From a virus: a DNA stretch of 35,249 nt. The stretch lies in the IMG/VR virus record IMGVR_UViG_3300012954_000029, positions 1 through 35,249 of that record, one strand, 5' to 3'. This document shows positions 22,593 to 30,691 of this stretch, piece after piece; the first letter of the stretch is position 1; each line of letters opens with the position of its first letter. Position numbers and translations under genes: made by a program. Below the pieces are notes generated by a model that saw only the letters and a list, made by a program, of their open reading frames with translations, was not told the origin of the DNA and did no database searches.

Positions 22593-23120
22593 ATGACAAA
22601 AACATACGACAACGCAATCCGCACAGGCAAAGAGTTCCTTGGACAAGTAGTAACCACTGTTTATACTGGTAAGACAACATATTCTGTTCTAGGTGGTGGG
22701 AATGTTGGAACATATATGACAGTTTTAGACACATCCATAACTCCTACCGCATCCAATAGTAAAATTAGAGTTGACTTAAATATTTCAGGTGAATTTCATA
22801 ACGATATGGTATTTAGAGTTTCTAGAAGTATTGATGGAGGTGCAGAGACTGAGGTTGTAAGAAATGATGATGCTAACTATTGGTCAGGGTGGGGACTTGT
22901 AAACTATGATGCCAATAACGCCTCTACTGGATGGACCAATCATTATATTTGTATTGACAGTCCAAATACTACCTCGACAGTAGAATATCATTTTATGATT
23001 CAATCAGCTGGTGTTGCAGCGACATCAATATCTTTAAATAGAACAAAAAATTCCACTGGAGCTGCAAACTATGAGAATGGAGTATCGCAAGCCATATTAA
23101 CGGAGATTTTAGTAGTATGA
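22593..23120 (+). CDS. Beta-rich tail / receptor-binding protein (175 aa)
   Basis: The 175-residue protein has a GGAG ribosome site and begins TKTYDNAIRTGKEFLGQVVT. A jelly-roll-like series of strands follows: YMTVLDTSITPTASNSKIRV, DMVFRVSRSIDG, STVEYHFMIQSAG and a final ILTEILVV. Proteins of this general pattern (a short linker then a compact beta head) are common at the ends of phage fibre operons. The role as a receptor-binding head or minor tail protein is inferred from position and composition. It overlaps the next gene by 4 bases. Confidence 0.65.
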   Translation: MTKTYDNAIRTGKEFLGQVVTTVYTGKTTYSVLGGGNVGTYMTVLDTSITPTASNSKIRVDLNISGEFHNDMVFRVSRSIDGGAETEVVRNDDANYWSGWGLVNYDANNASTGWTNHYICIDSPNTTSTVEYHFMIQSAGVAATSISLNRTKNSTGAANYENGVSQAILTEILVV

Positions 23121-23443
23121 AAAAAACTATAGAAATACATGATGCACTAATGTCGTTAATACCAAACGTCAGATTTTCTGTTGAAGACAATGACTTTGAC
23201 AAAATTGAAATCCAAGACGGAGGCGTAACTGTTCCGTCCAGACAAGACATTCAAAATGAAATAGAAAGACTACAATCTATAGAAGACGCTATAGAATACC
23301 AGCACAATAGAAGAGAACAATACCCAGAAATAGGAGATCAATTAGATATGCTATGGCACGCTATTGATACAGGATCTTTAGATAAAACATCAGACTTTTA
23401 TTTGTCTCTTAAATCAGTTAAAGATAATAACCATAAAACTTAA
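23117..23443 (+). CDS. Conserved small tail protein (108 aa), XkdW-like
   Basis: The first half (IHDALMSLIPNVRFSVEDND, then DKIEIQDGGVTVPSRQDIQ) and the end (YPEIGDQLDMLWHAIDTGS, then YLSLKSVKDN) match a small phage protein type found after fibre genes, similar in pattern to XkdW of PBSX-like elements. The C-terminal 'YP.IGDQLD.LWHA' motif is very characteristic. Its exact role is unknown; it is often taken to be a tail-fibre assembly helper. It ends the fibre cassette, and a 53-bp gap with a GTGTAT motif follows. Confidence 0.7.
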   Translation: MKKTIEIHDALMSLIPNVRFSVEDNDFDKIEIQDGGVTVPSRQDIQNEIERLQSIEDAIEYQHNRREQYPEIGDQLDMLWHAIDTGSLDKTSDFYLSLKSVKDNNHKT

Positions 23444-23462
23444 AGAAGAAACATGCTTAATA

Positions 23463-23468
23463 GTGTAT
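23463..23468 (+). promoter_or_regulatory. GTGTAT motif before the neck operon
   Basis: TAGTGTATATATAATTATAT lies in the 53-bp gap after the fibre cassette, 28 bases before the start at 23497. An overlapping TATAAT lies at 23468-23473. With the other large gaps it forms the recurring GTGTAT set. Confidence 0.4.
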
Positions 23469-23496
23469 ATATAATTATATAGATTACGGAGATACC

Positions 23497-24042
23497 ATGG
23501 CAGATTTTTACTTTCCATCACCTAGCGGTAACACTACTGATATCAGAGAGTCTGGTACTATAGTGAAGATTATCAAAAAAAATAGTAAGTTTAAGGTTAT
23601 AAAAACCAATAAGCCTACTATTGGTGATACAATATCATTAACGGCCACCCCTTTAGGTTCTCCAAATAGTGTTACTTCGTGGTCATTATCATACGACAAT
23701 AGCCAAACTACTACAGACGATAATTTAGACAGATCAGATACAGCTTTACCAGACACAAATCCTACAATAAATATTTATGATACGGACTTATTATCTATTT
23801 TAGTTCTGCCAAAAACATTTAGTAATGCTGGTGAAGTCGCAAATTTAATTTTAACTTCTAATGCTAGTTCGCATCCTTATCAAAGTCTTAGTGTTGGTAG
23901 TGTTGTTAATAATCCAGAAAATAGCGGTGTAATTAAATGGAATCCAGGAGTAGGTAATACTGGAACATTTTTTTATCGATGGAAAGATTCGCTAGGAGTA
24001 TCTTCTGCTGGCGGCACGATTACTGTTACTTCCACTCCTTAA
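23497..24042 (+). CDS. Structural protein with possible degenerate cupredoxin-like fold (181 aa)
   Basis: The 181-residue protein has a GGAG ribosome site and a predicted all-beta chain. Its C-terminal half (SNASSHPYQSLSVGS, then GVIKWNPGVGNTGTFFYRW and GGTITVTS) parallels the two cupredoxin modules of the giant fibre (AHPFQFQT, WEVRHDTPNILYYQC, GLVYV). H126 may match the first copper ligand, but the Cys-x2-His-x2-Met loop is missing, so copper binding is unlikely. The similarity is judged by eye and is weak. The gene opens the neck group and could be a neck whisker or minor tail protein. Confidence 0.6.
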   Translation: MADFYFPSPSGNTTDIRESGTIVKIIKKNSKFKVIKTNKPTIGDTISLTATPLGSPNSVTSWSLSYDNSQTTTDDNLDRSDTALPDTNPTINIYDTDLLSILVLPKTFSNAGEVANLILTSNASSHPYQSLSVGSVVNNPENSGVIKWNPGVGNTGTFFYRWKDSLGVSSAGGTITVTSTP

Positions 24043-24059
24043 ACACGAGAAATTATATT

Positions 24060-24584
24060 ATGTCTACACAATGGATATTAGAAATACCCCTTATCGTAAG
24101 AACTTGGATAAACGATTTATCTGATAATCCTACCTACAGTGACGATAGGTTGCAGCAGGTTATTATTGTTGCTGGACAATATGTAACTAGAGAAATAAAT
24201 TTAAACATTAAGTATAATTGCGATATTGTAAATCTTGACATTAGCCCAGATCCTTCTGCGCCTAATAGAGATGAAACATTTATTGCTTTTGTAGCTCTAA
24301 AGGCAGCATGCATTTTAGATCAAAGCACATTTAGAACCAAAGCTGCTGGAGAGGGTATTAGAGCAGGTGTGGGTGCTGCTAGTGTTGCTGTCGCAGGGAA
24401 CCTAAAAGGCTATAAAGAAATTCTTGATGTCGGCCCTTGCGCCATGTATGAAAAACTAAGAATGGAATATGAAATAGGTAATGCTAATGGTATCAAGGCT
24501 GTTCTTGGACCATTTGTAGGCAACAATTTTGATGCCAGATATTTAAATAGAGAACACGGAAGATCTAGAGACTTCTTTTCATGA
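24060..24584 (+). CDS. Head-tail connector (adaptor) protein
   Basis: The start at 24060 (MSTQWILEIPLIVRTWINDL) is chosen over an upstream extension that only overlaps the preceding gene. The 174-residue protein is mostly helical. Its patterns DRLQQVIIVAGQYVTREIN and ETFIAFVALKAACILDQSTF, then AGEGIRAGVGAASVAV, recall small helical adaptor proteins that dock beneath the portal (gp6/gp15-like position). A Gly/Ala-rich loop follows the helices. It leads a row of four overlapping neck genes. The assignment is by predicted fold and order. Confidence 0.65.
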   Translation: MSTQWILEIPLIVRTWINDLSDNPTYSDDRLQQVIIVAGQYVTREINLNIKYNCDIVNLDISPDPSAPNRDETFIAFVALKAACILDQSTFRTKAAGEGIRAGVGAASVAVAGNLKGYKEILDVGPCAMYEKLRMEYEIGNANGIKAVLGPFVGNNFDARYLNREHGRSRDFFS

Positions 24585-25780
24585 TAGACCTAACTGCTGT
24601 TAAAAATTTATATAATAATGCTATAGATGACTTACTGTCTTCTAAAGGATTGGCTGTGCCTTGTAATGTTGTACACGAAGATCCTAGTGGGTCAGGATGT
24701 CCAAACTGTGTAGTAAATCCTATTACGGGAAGATCTACCAGCAGGTATTCTCAGCCTACATTAGCTCCTGACCTTGAGATCAAAGCTTCTGGAGGTGTAC
24801 CAGAAGACATGTTTATATTTTATATAGACGAAAACAGTAATTATTACAGCAGTGGAAATCAAGAAATTCAGATGAGTGGGATGACTCTCTTTAGGGAAGC
24901 ATTTCCTAGTAGCTTGGTGTTCTTTTTAGATGTAGAACATCCTTTAGGCTTTCAAACCTTATATCCTAGCGGTTTTTTTGACGACGGTCTCACTTTTTCT
25001 TCAAGAGAAAGTATTGGTAAGCTTTTAGTCAGAGATAGTGGTAACCCAGCTTCTGCTGAAAACTCTTATCAGATATTACAGAACATTATTAGTAGTGGAG
25101 TAAGTTCTACTGCTAGTGGCATTTTTTATAATAGTAATACCGCACATATACTTAGAGATAGCTCTAATAGCCTGGTGCCTAATGACGTAGCCGCTACATT
25201 TAGTGGTTTAGTGTCTAGTTTTAATGGTTTAAATGTTAGTGTAAGAAACACTGACTCTATTTGGCAGCACGAGGAGCTGTTATGCGGTTTTGCTCATGAT
25301 ACGTGTTTCAATAGAACGGATGCTATAGACGCTTTTATTGATACTCATTGCGACGGTCGTGTGCTCAGTTCGTTTAGAGAAACATACAATACACACTGTT
25401 CTGGAGAAGATTACTTTCCTGCTCCAGTTTCAGAAGAAGTTGCTTCCGGAGAATATATTTGGTTTCCTGAAGGCCATATATGTCCTGTTTGTAATGGAGT
25501 AGGTTCTTTTCCGGTTACTACTACCGAGTCACAAGACATAGTGGTAATTTTTGATAATAAAAAATTTATTAATTTTGGTAATGTTAATGTGCCTCAAGGA
25601 GATATGCAGACTATAACTCCTATCACTATGTATACAACATTAAGTACAGCAGATTACATACTTGTAGACACATCGGTTACTCCCTACACACAAAACAAGT
25701 TTACTAGAGTTTCAGAACCACAACCAGTGGGATTAGGAGAAAATAAATATATTTTTACTAATTGGCAAAGGAGTGCTTAG
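24581..25780 (+). CDS. Neck protein with zinc-ribbon halves split by a large insertion (399 aa)
   Basis: The N-terminus (LTAVKNLYNNAIDDLLSSKG, then SGCPNCVVNPITGRSTSRYS) and the C-terminal part (HICPVCNGVGSFPVTTTESQ) each carry a CxxC pair: C40/C43 and C301/C304. In the small phage neck proteins I recall, these two knuckles lie close together and form one zinc ribbon. Here about 255 residues intervene, containing an Ala/Ser/Phe-rich domain and several extra cysteines. The last 80 residues return to the expected beta domain. Such proteins act at the head-tail joint. It overlaps both neighbours. Confidence 0.65.
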   Translation: MIDLTAVKNLYNNAIDDLLSSKGLAVPCNVVHEDPSGSGCPNCVVNPITGRSTSRYSQPTLAPDLEIKASGGVPEDMFIFYIDENSNYYSSGNQEIQMSGMTLFREAFPSSLVFFLDVEHPLGFQTLYPSGFFDDGLTFSSRESIGKLLVRDSGNPASAENSYQILQNIISSGVSSTASGIFYNSNTAHILRDSSNSLVPNDVAATFSGLVSSFNGLNVSVRNTDSIWQHEELLCGFAHDTCFNRTDAIDAFIDTHCDGRVLSSFRETYNTHCSGEDYFPAPVSEEVASGEYIWFPEGHICPVCNGVGSFPVTTTESQDIVVIFDNKKFINFGNVNVPQGDMQTITPITMYTTLSTADYILVDTSVTPYTQNKFTRVSEPQPVGLGENKYIFTNWQRSA

Positions 25781-26415
25781 TGCAATTTACAGTAAACTTA
25801 TTGGAGTCAGACAACAAGATAACTACAGCTATATTAAAAAGCTTGCTATCAGACACTAAAAATTATATGGGTCAAGTTTCTAAAAAACTGGAACCTAAAA
25901 TTAGAGATATAGTTAAACAGGCATTTTTAAATAGTCCAGAATATAGATCTCTTTTGTCTGGGCAGCTAAGATATGAGTTTGGATTAGTTGATCCTGCAGC
26001 TAAAGTTAATCAAATATTAGCAGTTTGGGATAATGTGGTAGTTAGTTTTGATTCTCCAAAAATTAAAGCAAATCAGATTCACGGGAAATTAGTTATAGCT
26101 ATGATTAATAGTAATTATAGTGATGTTCTTGCATTAGACGCCAGTAGACAAGAGACAAAAAAGGGGCAGTCCTTAGCTTGGTTAGAGTGGTTATTGCTTA
26201 TGGGTGACAAAACTATAATCAAAGACTATGAGATATTTTTGGGTTCTGGTCGCAATTCTAGAACCGGTGGAGCTGTTATGAAGAAGGTTGTAGGAGGTAA
26301 ATGGAAAGTCCCTAGTCAATTTTCTGGTAGTTCTAAAAATAATTGGGTAACTCGTGTATTAGATAGTGTTGAAACAAAAATAGATGATGCTATTAAAAAA
26401 GCGGTTAAATTATGA
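25780..26415 (+). CDS. Neck / tail completion protein (211 aa, GTG start)
   Basis: Translation probably starts at the GTG at 25780: AAGGAG at 25768-25773 lies six bases upstream, and the GTG shares one base with the preceding TAG stop. A TTG at 25762 extends the frame but overlaps the ribosome site. The 211-residue protein has helices (TAILKSLLSDTKNYMGQVSK, then KIRDIVKQAFLNSPEYRSLL), then an YEFGLVDPAAKVNQILAVWD segment and a Lys-rich end. The 'YEFGL.DP...' turn is a feature I recall in phage neck proteins. Placement between two neck genes supports a head-to-tail joining or tail completion role. Confidence 0.6.
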   Translation: MQFTVNLLESDNKITTAILKSLLSDTKNYMGQVSKKLEPKIRDIVKQAFLNSPEYRSLLSGQLRYEFGLVDPAAKVNQILAVWDNVVVSFDSPKIKANQIHGKLVIAMINSNYSDVLALDASRQETKKGQSLAWLEWLLLMGDKTIIKDYEIFLGSGRNSRTGGAVMKKVVGGKWKVPSQFSGSSKNNWVTRVLDSVETKIDDAIKKAVKL

Positions 26416-27362
26416 GTACATTTTACGGCGTAGATAATATAGGAAATAATCTCCTAATCAATCAGCTAGAAACAAACATGAAGTCTTTTCTAGATTGGGG
26501 ATTTCTTAATACTGGAGGTTTTGTAAATATACACAGACCTGTTAAAAATATTCACGAGAATGGTTTATATAAATTATATACAGTCAAAGATGCTAATTTT
26601 AAAGATGGTAGGGTTTGGCAACCAGCAAGAAAAGATTGGGTGTATGAAACAGGTTTGGATGTAAATAAACATCAACCTATTCCTATTAGCGGAATATATA
26701 TCAATAATACTTTTTACGACACCACCACCTCAGGAACTTACGCTTATACTATAGATTATAAAAATAGTAGAATTATATTTAATAACAGACAGTCTTCCAA
26801 TCTAAATATAGAAATGAGTCATTCTTATAGGTGGGTTCAGATATACAACTTTGCAGACGCAAAATGGTGGCAAGAATTACAGTATAACCCAAATAATAAT
26901 GAAGCTCATCAAAAAACTAAAGATAAGGGTGATTTTACTATTCCTGCACATCAAAGAGTACAGATGCCAGCTGTAGTCATAGAGACTGTTGCTAGAGGTA
27001 CATCGGATCCATTTCAAATGGGAGATAAATCTCAAAGGATTTCTCAAGACTTTTTGTTCCATATTATAGCTAATAATTATACGGATAGAAACAATATTAT
27101 CGATATCCTAAGATTGCAAGAAGATAAAGTACTATCTTTTTACGATATGGATAAAGTGGTTAAAGATGGCAAATACTGGTTAAATTTTGATGGGACACTT
27201 AATCCCAATAGACTTCAATATGATGCTTTATGTAAGCTTTCTAGCACATATCATTGGAATACATGTAGATTAAAAAATATGGTTATTTCAGAAGTAGAAT
27301 CGTTTAATGTTGATCTTTATGAGGCAAATATCAGAGTAACTGCTGAAATTATAATAGTTTAA
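26412..27362 (+). CDS. Virion neck or tail-terminator-like protein (316 aa)
   Basis: The 316-residue protein overlaps the previous gene by an ATGA. It begins MSTFYGVDNIGNNLLINQLE and is rich in Asn, Tyr and Trp, with beta segments such as GTYAYTIDYKNSRIIFNN, SYRWVQIYNF and ANIRVTAEIIIV. It has no catalytic motif or membrane segment. Its place directly before the tail-tube genes suggests a tail terminator or head-tail joining component. I do not recognise a family. The size is well below that of a contractile sheath, and no other sheath candidate exists. Confidence 0.6.
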   Translation: MSTFYGVDNIGNNLLINQLETNMKSFLDWGFLNTGGFVNIHRPVKNIHENGLYKLYTVKDANFKDGRVWQPARKDWVYETGLDVNKHQPIPISGIYINNTFYDTTTSGTYAYTIDYKNSRIIFNNRQSSNLNIEMSHSYRWVQIYNFADAKWWQELQYNPNNNEAHQKTKDKGDFTIPAHQRVQMPAVVIETVARGTSDPFQMGDKSQRISQDFLFHIIANNYTDRNNIIDILRLQEDKVLSFYDMDKVVKDGKYWLNFDGTLNPNRLQYDALCKLSSTYHWNTCRLKNMVISEVESFNVDLYEANIRVTAEIIIV

Positions 27363-27369
27363 AAAAAAT

Positions 27370-27375
27370 GGTGTA
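27370..27375 (+). promoter_or_regulatory. GTGTAT motif before the tail-tube operon
   Basis: ATGGTGTATAATAG in the 60-bp gap before the tail-tube gene contains GTGTAT fused to TATAAT (27373-27378). It lies 47 bases before the start codon at 27423, which has its own GGAG ribosome site. Tail tube is made in many copies, so its own promoter is plausible. Confidence 0.45.
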
Positions 27376-27422
27376 TAATAGTTCAAGTCTACCGTCCAAC
27401 AACAGAATAATCGGAGAATATT

Positions 27423-28370
27423 ATGGCAAATAAAAGAGTGTTTTACGCTTCTCAAGGCGTGGCCGTTGCTCAGTCTGGGGTTACAAGCCCGACAACAGTT
27501 ACTGGCGCCCAAAGCGTAACAATGAATACAAATTTTAATCTAGAACAGGTTTTCCAACTGGGTCAGCTTGCAATTTATGATAATGTTGTTGGTGATCCTA
27601 GTGTAGAAGTATCTATTAGTAAGTCTTTGGATGGAAATCCTACTATCTACAACCTAGCTTGTGGTAGTGGTAGTCTTATAGCTACATCTTCTAATGTTAG
27701 TAAAGTAGAATTTTGTGTTGGTTCTGATACGGTAAATAAGGTTGGTGACAATCTTACTAGTATTCCTAAAATTACTTGTGACCCTATATATTTACAGAGC
27801 TTAAGTTACAACTTTGCTGTTGACGGAGACTTTTCAGAAGAAGTAACATTTGTTGGTTTGAGTAAAACCATTGGAACTGGTACTGTTACCACTCCTGGTG
27901 ATGGAAATGCGGAAAGACAAACTGTTCTTAGAAGACAGAACTTTAATCAAAGTACAAGCACACTTCCAAGTCAGGTAACTGGAAAAAATATTCAAAGTAT
28001 TAGCATCAGTGCTGACCTTGGTCGTGAATCTATGTACAAACTGGGTAAATTCAAAGAGTTCCATAGATATGTTAATTTCCCTCTTGAAATTAGCTTAGAT
28101 ATTGAAGTTATTGCTGATGGTCTTGATACTATTGGTGTTGATGTACCTGATGCAAGTTGCTCAGGTCTTAATCTTCCTAAAGAAGATTGCACTTTGCAAT
28201 TTTGCGACTCTGAAGGAAGCGGAACTTACACATTCACTTTGGGTGATGCTACTTTAACTAGCGTTGCATTCGGTGGTGGCGATACTGGTGGTGGAAATGC
28301 CAATCTGACATTTTCATACGTTGTATACAACAGCTTTACAGTTGCTAGTAGTGCTAGTCATGCTGGCTAG
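27423..28370 (+). CDS. Major tail tube protein (paralogue 1)
   Basis: The 315-residue protein begins MANKRVFYASQGVAVAQSGV, with a GGAG ribosome site. It is dominated by beta strands with a conserved pattern of GAQSVTMNTNFN, CDPIYLQSLSYNFAVDGDFS and a C-terminal LTSVAFGGGDTGGGNANLTF. The adjacent gene at 28398 has the same start (NKRVFYA-QG) and end (GGGDAGGGHATLTYDF), so the pair is a tandem duplication. Position between neck and tape measure, copy-number-style codon use and strong upstream signals support the main tube subunit, which polymerises around the tape measure. Confidence 0.75.
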   Translation: MANKRVFYASQGVAVAQSGVTSPTTVTGAQSVTMNTNFNLEQVFQLGQLAIYDNVVGDPSVEVSISKSLDGNPTIYNLACGSGSLIATSSNVSKVEFCVGSDTVNKVGDNLTSIPKITCDPIYLQSLSYNFAVDGDFSEEVTFVGLSKTIGTGTVTTPGDGNAERQTVLRRQNFNQSTSTLPSQVTGKNIQSISISADLGRESMYKLGKFKEFHRYVNFPLEISLDIEVIADGLDTIGVDVPDASCSGLNLPKEDCTLQFCDSEGSGTYTFTLGDATLTSVAFGGGDTGGGNANLTFSYVVYNSFTVASSASHAG

Positions 28371-28397
28371 TGTTTAAATAATTAATAGGATTTTTTG

Positions 28398-29384
28398 ATG
28401 GGAAACAAAAGAGTGTTTTATGCCTGTCAGGGGCTAATGCTTGATGGCAAGCCCCTGTATGGCGTACAAAGTGTTTCTGTAAGAACAGAACAAAATACTA
28501 ATGTTGTAGAAAACTGGGGCTCTCTCCATATCAGCGGAGTAGCTGTTGATACACCTCGTACTACTATTACTATTAGCAGGATTATAGCAAGTCCCGGTAC
28601 TGGTGTGCCGCAAGGCACTGGTATATATGGAGGTATTGATAGCGGGGATTTAGGGTCAATATCTGAGAATCACAGTAGGCGGTTGTGTTTATTTGTTTCA
28701 GACGACACACAACCAGGAGTAAGTGAACGTACAACTGATGGAGTATCACAACTTAGCGACAATACAAGAGTTATTTCTTTTAAAGACTCTAGTATAAATA
28801 GTTTGTCTTACAATATTAGTGTAGATGGATTTCTTACAGAAAATACTGAAATCATAGCGTACAACAAAGAATTTAATCCTGCCAGTGGATGTCCATCAAA
28901 AAACATGGATTTCAATAAGAATATTAAGGGTAATCCAATACAAAGGCAGGACATATCTTCTTTTAATTTTTCAAATAAAGTTCCTTCTGGCGCTATACAA
29001 GACTTAACCATTTCTATTCCGTTTAATATACAAACTGTTGATGAATTTGGGACTGCTCTTAGTAGGCATTCTAAAACGTATCGATATGCTACTTTTCCAA
29101 TAGCTTCCACAGTCTCCGTTACTGCGATATATCAGAACACAAACAGGTTTGATAATTATATGTTTGCAGAACCAACTGGGACTAATACCACCACATGCGA
29201 TGAGATGCCGCCAGATTTTCCTCAAATGACCGGACTTAATATTTCTACGTGCAGTAACTTTGGTGTTAGTTTAAGTAATTGTATATTGCAAAGTATAGAT
29301 TATGGGGGTGGTGATGCTGGTGGCGGACATGCCACACTAACATACGATTTTGTGTGTTATAATTCAGGAATTATACATGGATAA
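28398..29384 (+). CDS. Second tail tube-like protein (paralogue 2)
   Basis: The start at ATG 28398, with AGGA seven bases upstream, is preferred to the TTG one codon earlier. The 328-residue protein is a clear paralogue of its left neighbour: NKRVFYACQGL at the start, LSYNISVDGFLTENTEII in the middle, and a final NCILQSIDYGGGDAGGGHAT segment. The middle has diverged, with a proline-rich loop (DEMPPDFPQMTG) and extra cysteines. It may be a minor tube subunit at the tip or neck end, or a tube decoration protein. Its start follows a 27-bp gap with no clear promoter. It overlaps the next gene by 8 bases. Confidence 0.7.
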   Translation: MGNKRVFYACQGLMLDGKPLYGVQSVSVRTEQNTNVVENWGSLHISGVAVDTPRTTITISRIIASPGTGVPQGTGIYGGIDSGDLGSISENHSRRLCLFVSDDTQPGVSERTTDGVSQLSDNTRVISFKDSSINSLSYNISVDGFLTENTEIIAYNKEFNPASGCPSKNMDFNKNIKGNPIQRQDISSFNFSNKVPSGAIQDLTISIPFNIQTVDEFGTALSRHSKTYRYATFPIASTVSVTAIYQNTNRFDNYMFAEPTGTNTTTCDEMPPDFPQMTGLNISTCSNFGVSLSNCILQSIDYGGGDAGGGHATLTYDFVCYNSGIIHG

Positions 29385-30390
29385 AAATAGACTTCTGTCG
29401 AGACTGCTCAAAGGCTACTATTTTGTTAAGGTTAAAGATTTTAAACTCAAGATTAAGCCACCAACAGTATATGTAGAAAACAAAGCAGAACTATACCATA
29501 ATAGAGTTATAGAAGATCTAAAATTTGACGATACTCAAGATTGGCTAGATGAAGATAAGCGTATGTTTATTTTGTCTATAAATAAAATATGGTATAACGA
29601 TCTACAAAAAGAACTTGATGTATTGCTTTTAGACATGGGTGTATTGAAAACAGAGTTATTTAAAAACTTTAATTTGATTGATACTAGAAAATTAATTAAA
29701 GAAAAGATCAAAGAGACTGAATCCAGAATAAGTATACTGCATAATAAAAGATATACATATTTTGATCATACAAAGCAGTCATATGCAAATGTGTTAAAAA
29801 ATCATTATATTATTAAAAATACGGTGTATTTAAAAGATAAGCTGTTTTTTAAGACTCACAAAGAACAACATTTGTATTATTTACAAAGGCTTTCAAATCT
29901 TATAACAGAATTAAATATTCAGGATATTAGAAGTATAACTCATGATGATTCTTGGAAAAGCTTATGGGAAAGTGCTAAGACTAGTGTTTTCGATAAACCT
30001 ATAAAAGATTGTAATATTGAACAAAGAATGGTTATCGGTGCTAGTATGATGTTGGACAATATTAGACAGCACCCTGAATGTCCAAGCGAGGAGATATTGC
30101 AAGATTCCGATGCTCTAGACGGTTGGGTACTATTTCAAAATGATAAATTCGAAAAACAACAAAAGCAGAAGGCTGTAGAAAACAATATTAAAGATAAAAA
30201 TGCTGGAGAGATTTTCGTTATGGCTAGTAGTGCAGAGGAGATAAAATCTGTAATGGACTTAAACGATCCATTAACTAAGACACAAATCAGAAAAACCATA
30301 GAGCATGCAGAAAATACAAAAGGTGAGACTAAATGGCAGGATATTCCTGGAATGAAAGACGTTATAGTAAGAGAGAATACACGTGAATAA
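29377..30390 (+). CDS. Probable tail assembly chaperone-like protein (337 aa)
   Basis: The start ATG at 29377 overlaps the preceding stop. The protein is helical and highly charged: DWLDEDKRMFILSINKIWYN, then long Lys/Glu helices. A segment (SWKSLWESAKTSVFDKPI, then RMVIGASMMLDNIRQHPECP and SDALDGWVLF) is a pattern I recall in phage proteins encoded between tail tube and tape measure. Such proteins usually assist tape measure folding and tube assembly. No classic -1 frameshift site was found at the junction with the next gene, so the two appear to be separate proteins. Function is by position and partial pattern. Confidence 0.65.
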   Translation: MDKNRLLSRLLKGYYFVKVKDFKLKIKPPTVYVENKAELYHNRVIEDLKFDDTQDWLDEDKRMFILSINKIWYNDLQKELDVLLLDMGVLKTELFKNFNLIDTRKLIKEKIKETESRISILHNKRYTYFDHTKQSYANVLKNHYIIKNTVYLKDKLFFKTHKEQHLYYLQRLSNLITELNIQDIRSITHDDSWKSLWESAKTSVFDKPIKDCNIEQRMVIGASMMLDNIRQHPECPSEEILQDSDALDGWVLFQNDKFEKQQKQKAVENNIKDKNAGEIFVMASSAEEIKSVMDLNDPLTKTQIRKTIEHAENTKGETKWQDIPGMKDVIVRENTRE

Positions 30391-30691
30391 AAAATATCAG
30401 AGAGACCTGCTTCGTAAAGCAGAAACTAGATTTAAGACTATTATGATAGGTAGTATAGCTAGGGTAGAAGAATATTTTGGCTATTTGTGGGCACACGGTA
30501 AAGAAAATCCTACGGAAAGAGAAGAAGAGTTTAGAGTTTTGTGGGATGAGCTAAGGAATGAAATGCTTAATCATGGTAATTATAACATTAGGAAAGGATT
30601 GGACGAGATATACGAAATACTTGATATTAGTGAAACTAAGTACGAATATAATTTTATTATGAAAGACAAAAGGAGCGACCAAGATGGATGA
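30383..30691 (+). CDS. Small tail assembly protein (102 aa, GTG start)
   Basis: A GTG start at 30383 overlaps the preceding gene by 8 bases, with a purine-rich AGAGAG ribosome site about 7 bases upstream. The next in-frame ATG would remove 20 residues. The protein is helical (QRDLLRKAETRFKTIMIGSI, then WDELRNEMLNHGNYNIRKGL). The 'W..LR.E.LNHGN...R' pattern is typical of small phage proteins near the tape measure gene. It probably works with its neighbours in tail assembly. The exact role is unknown. Confidence 0.65.
   Translation: MNKKYQRDLLRKAETRFKTIMIGSIARVEEYFGYLWAHGKENPTEREEEFRVLWDELRNEMLNHGNYNIRKGLDEIYEILDISETKYEYNFIMKDKRSDQDG

Noticed and set aside
26412-27362. Contractile sheath gene
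   Set aside because: The protein is too small and lacks sheath features. No other gene between neck and tape measure fits, so a non-contractile tail is preferred.
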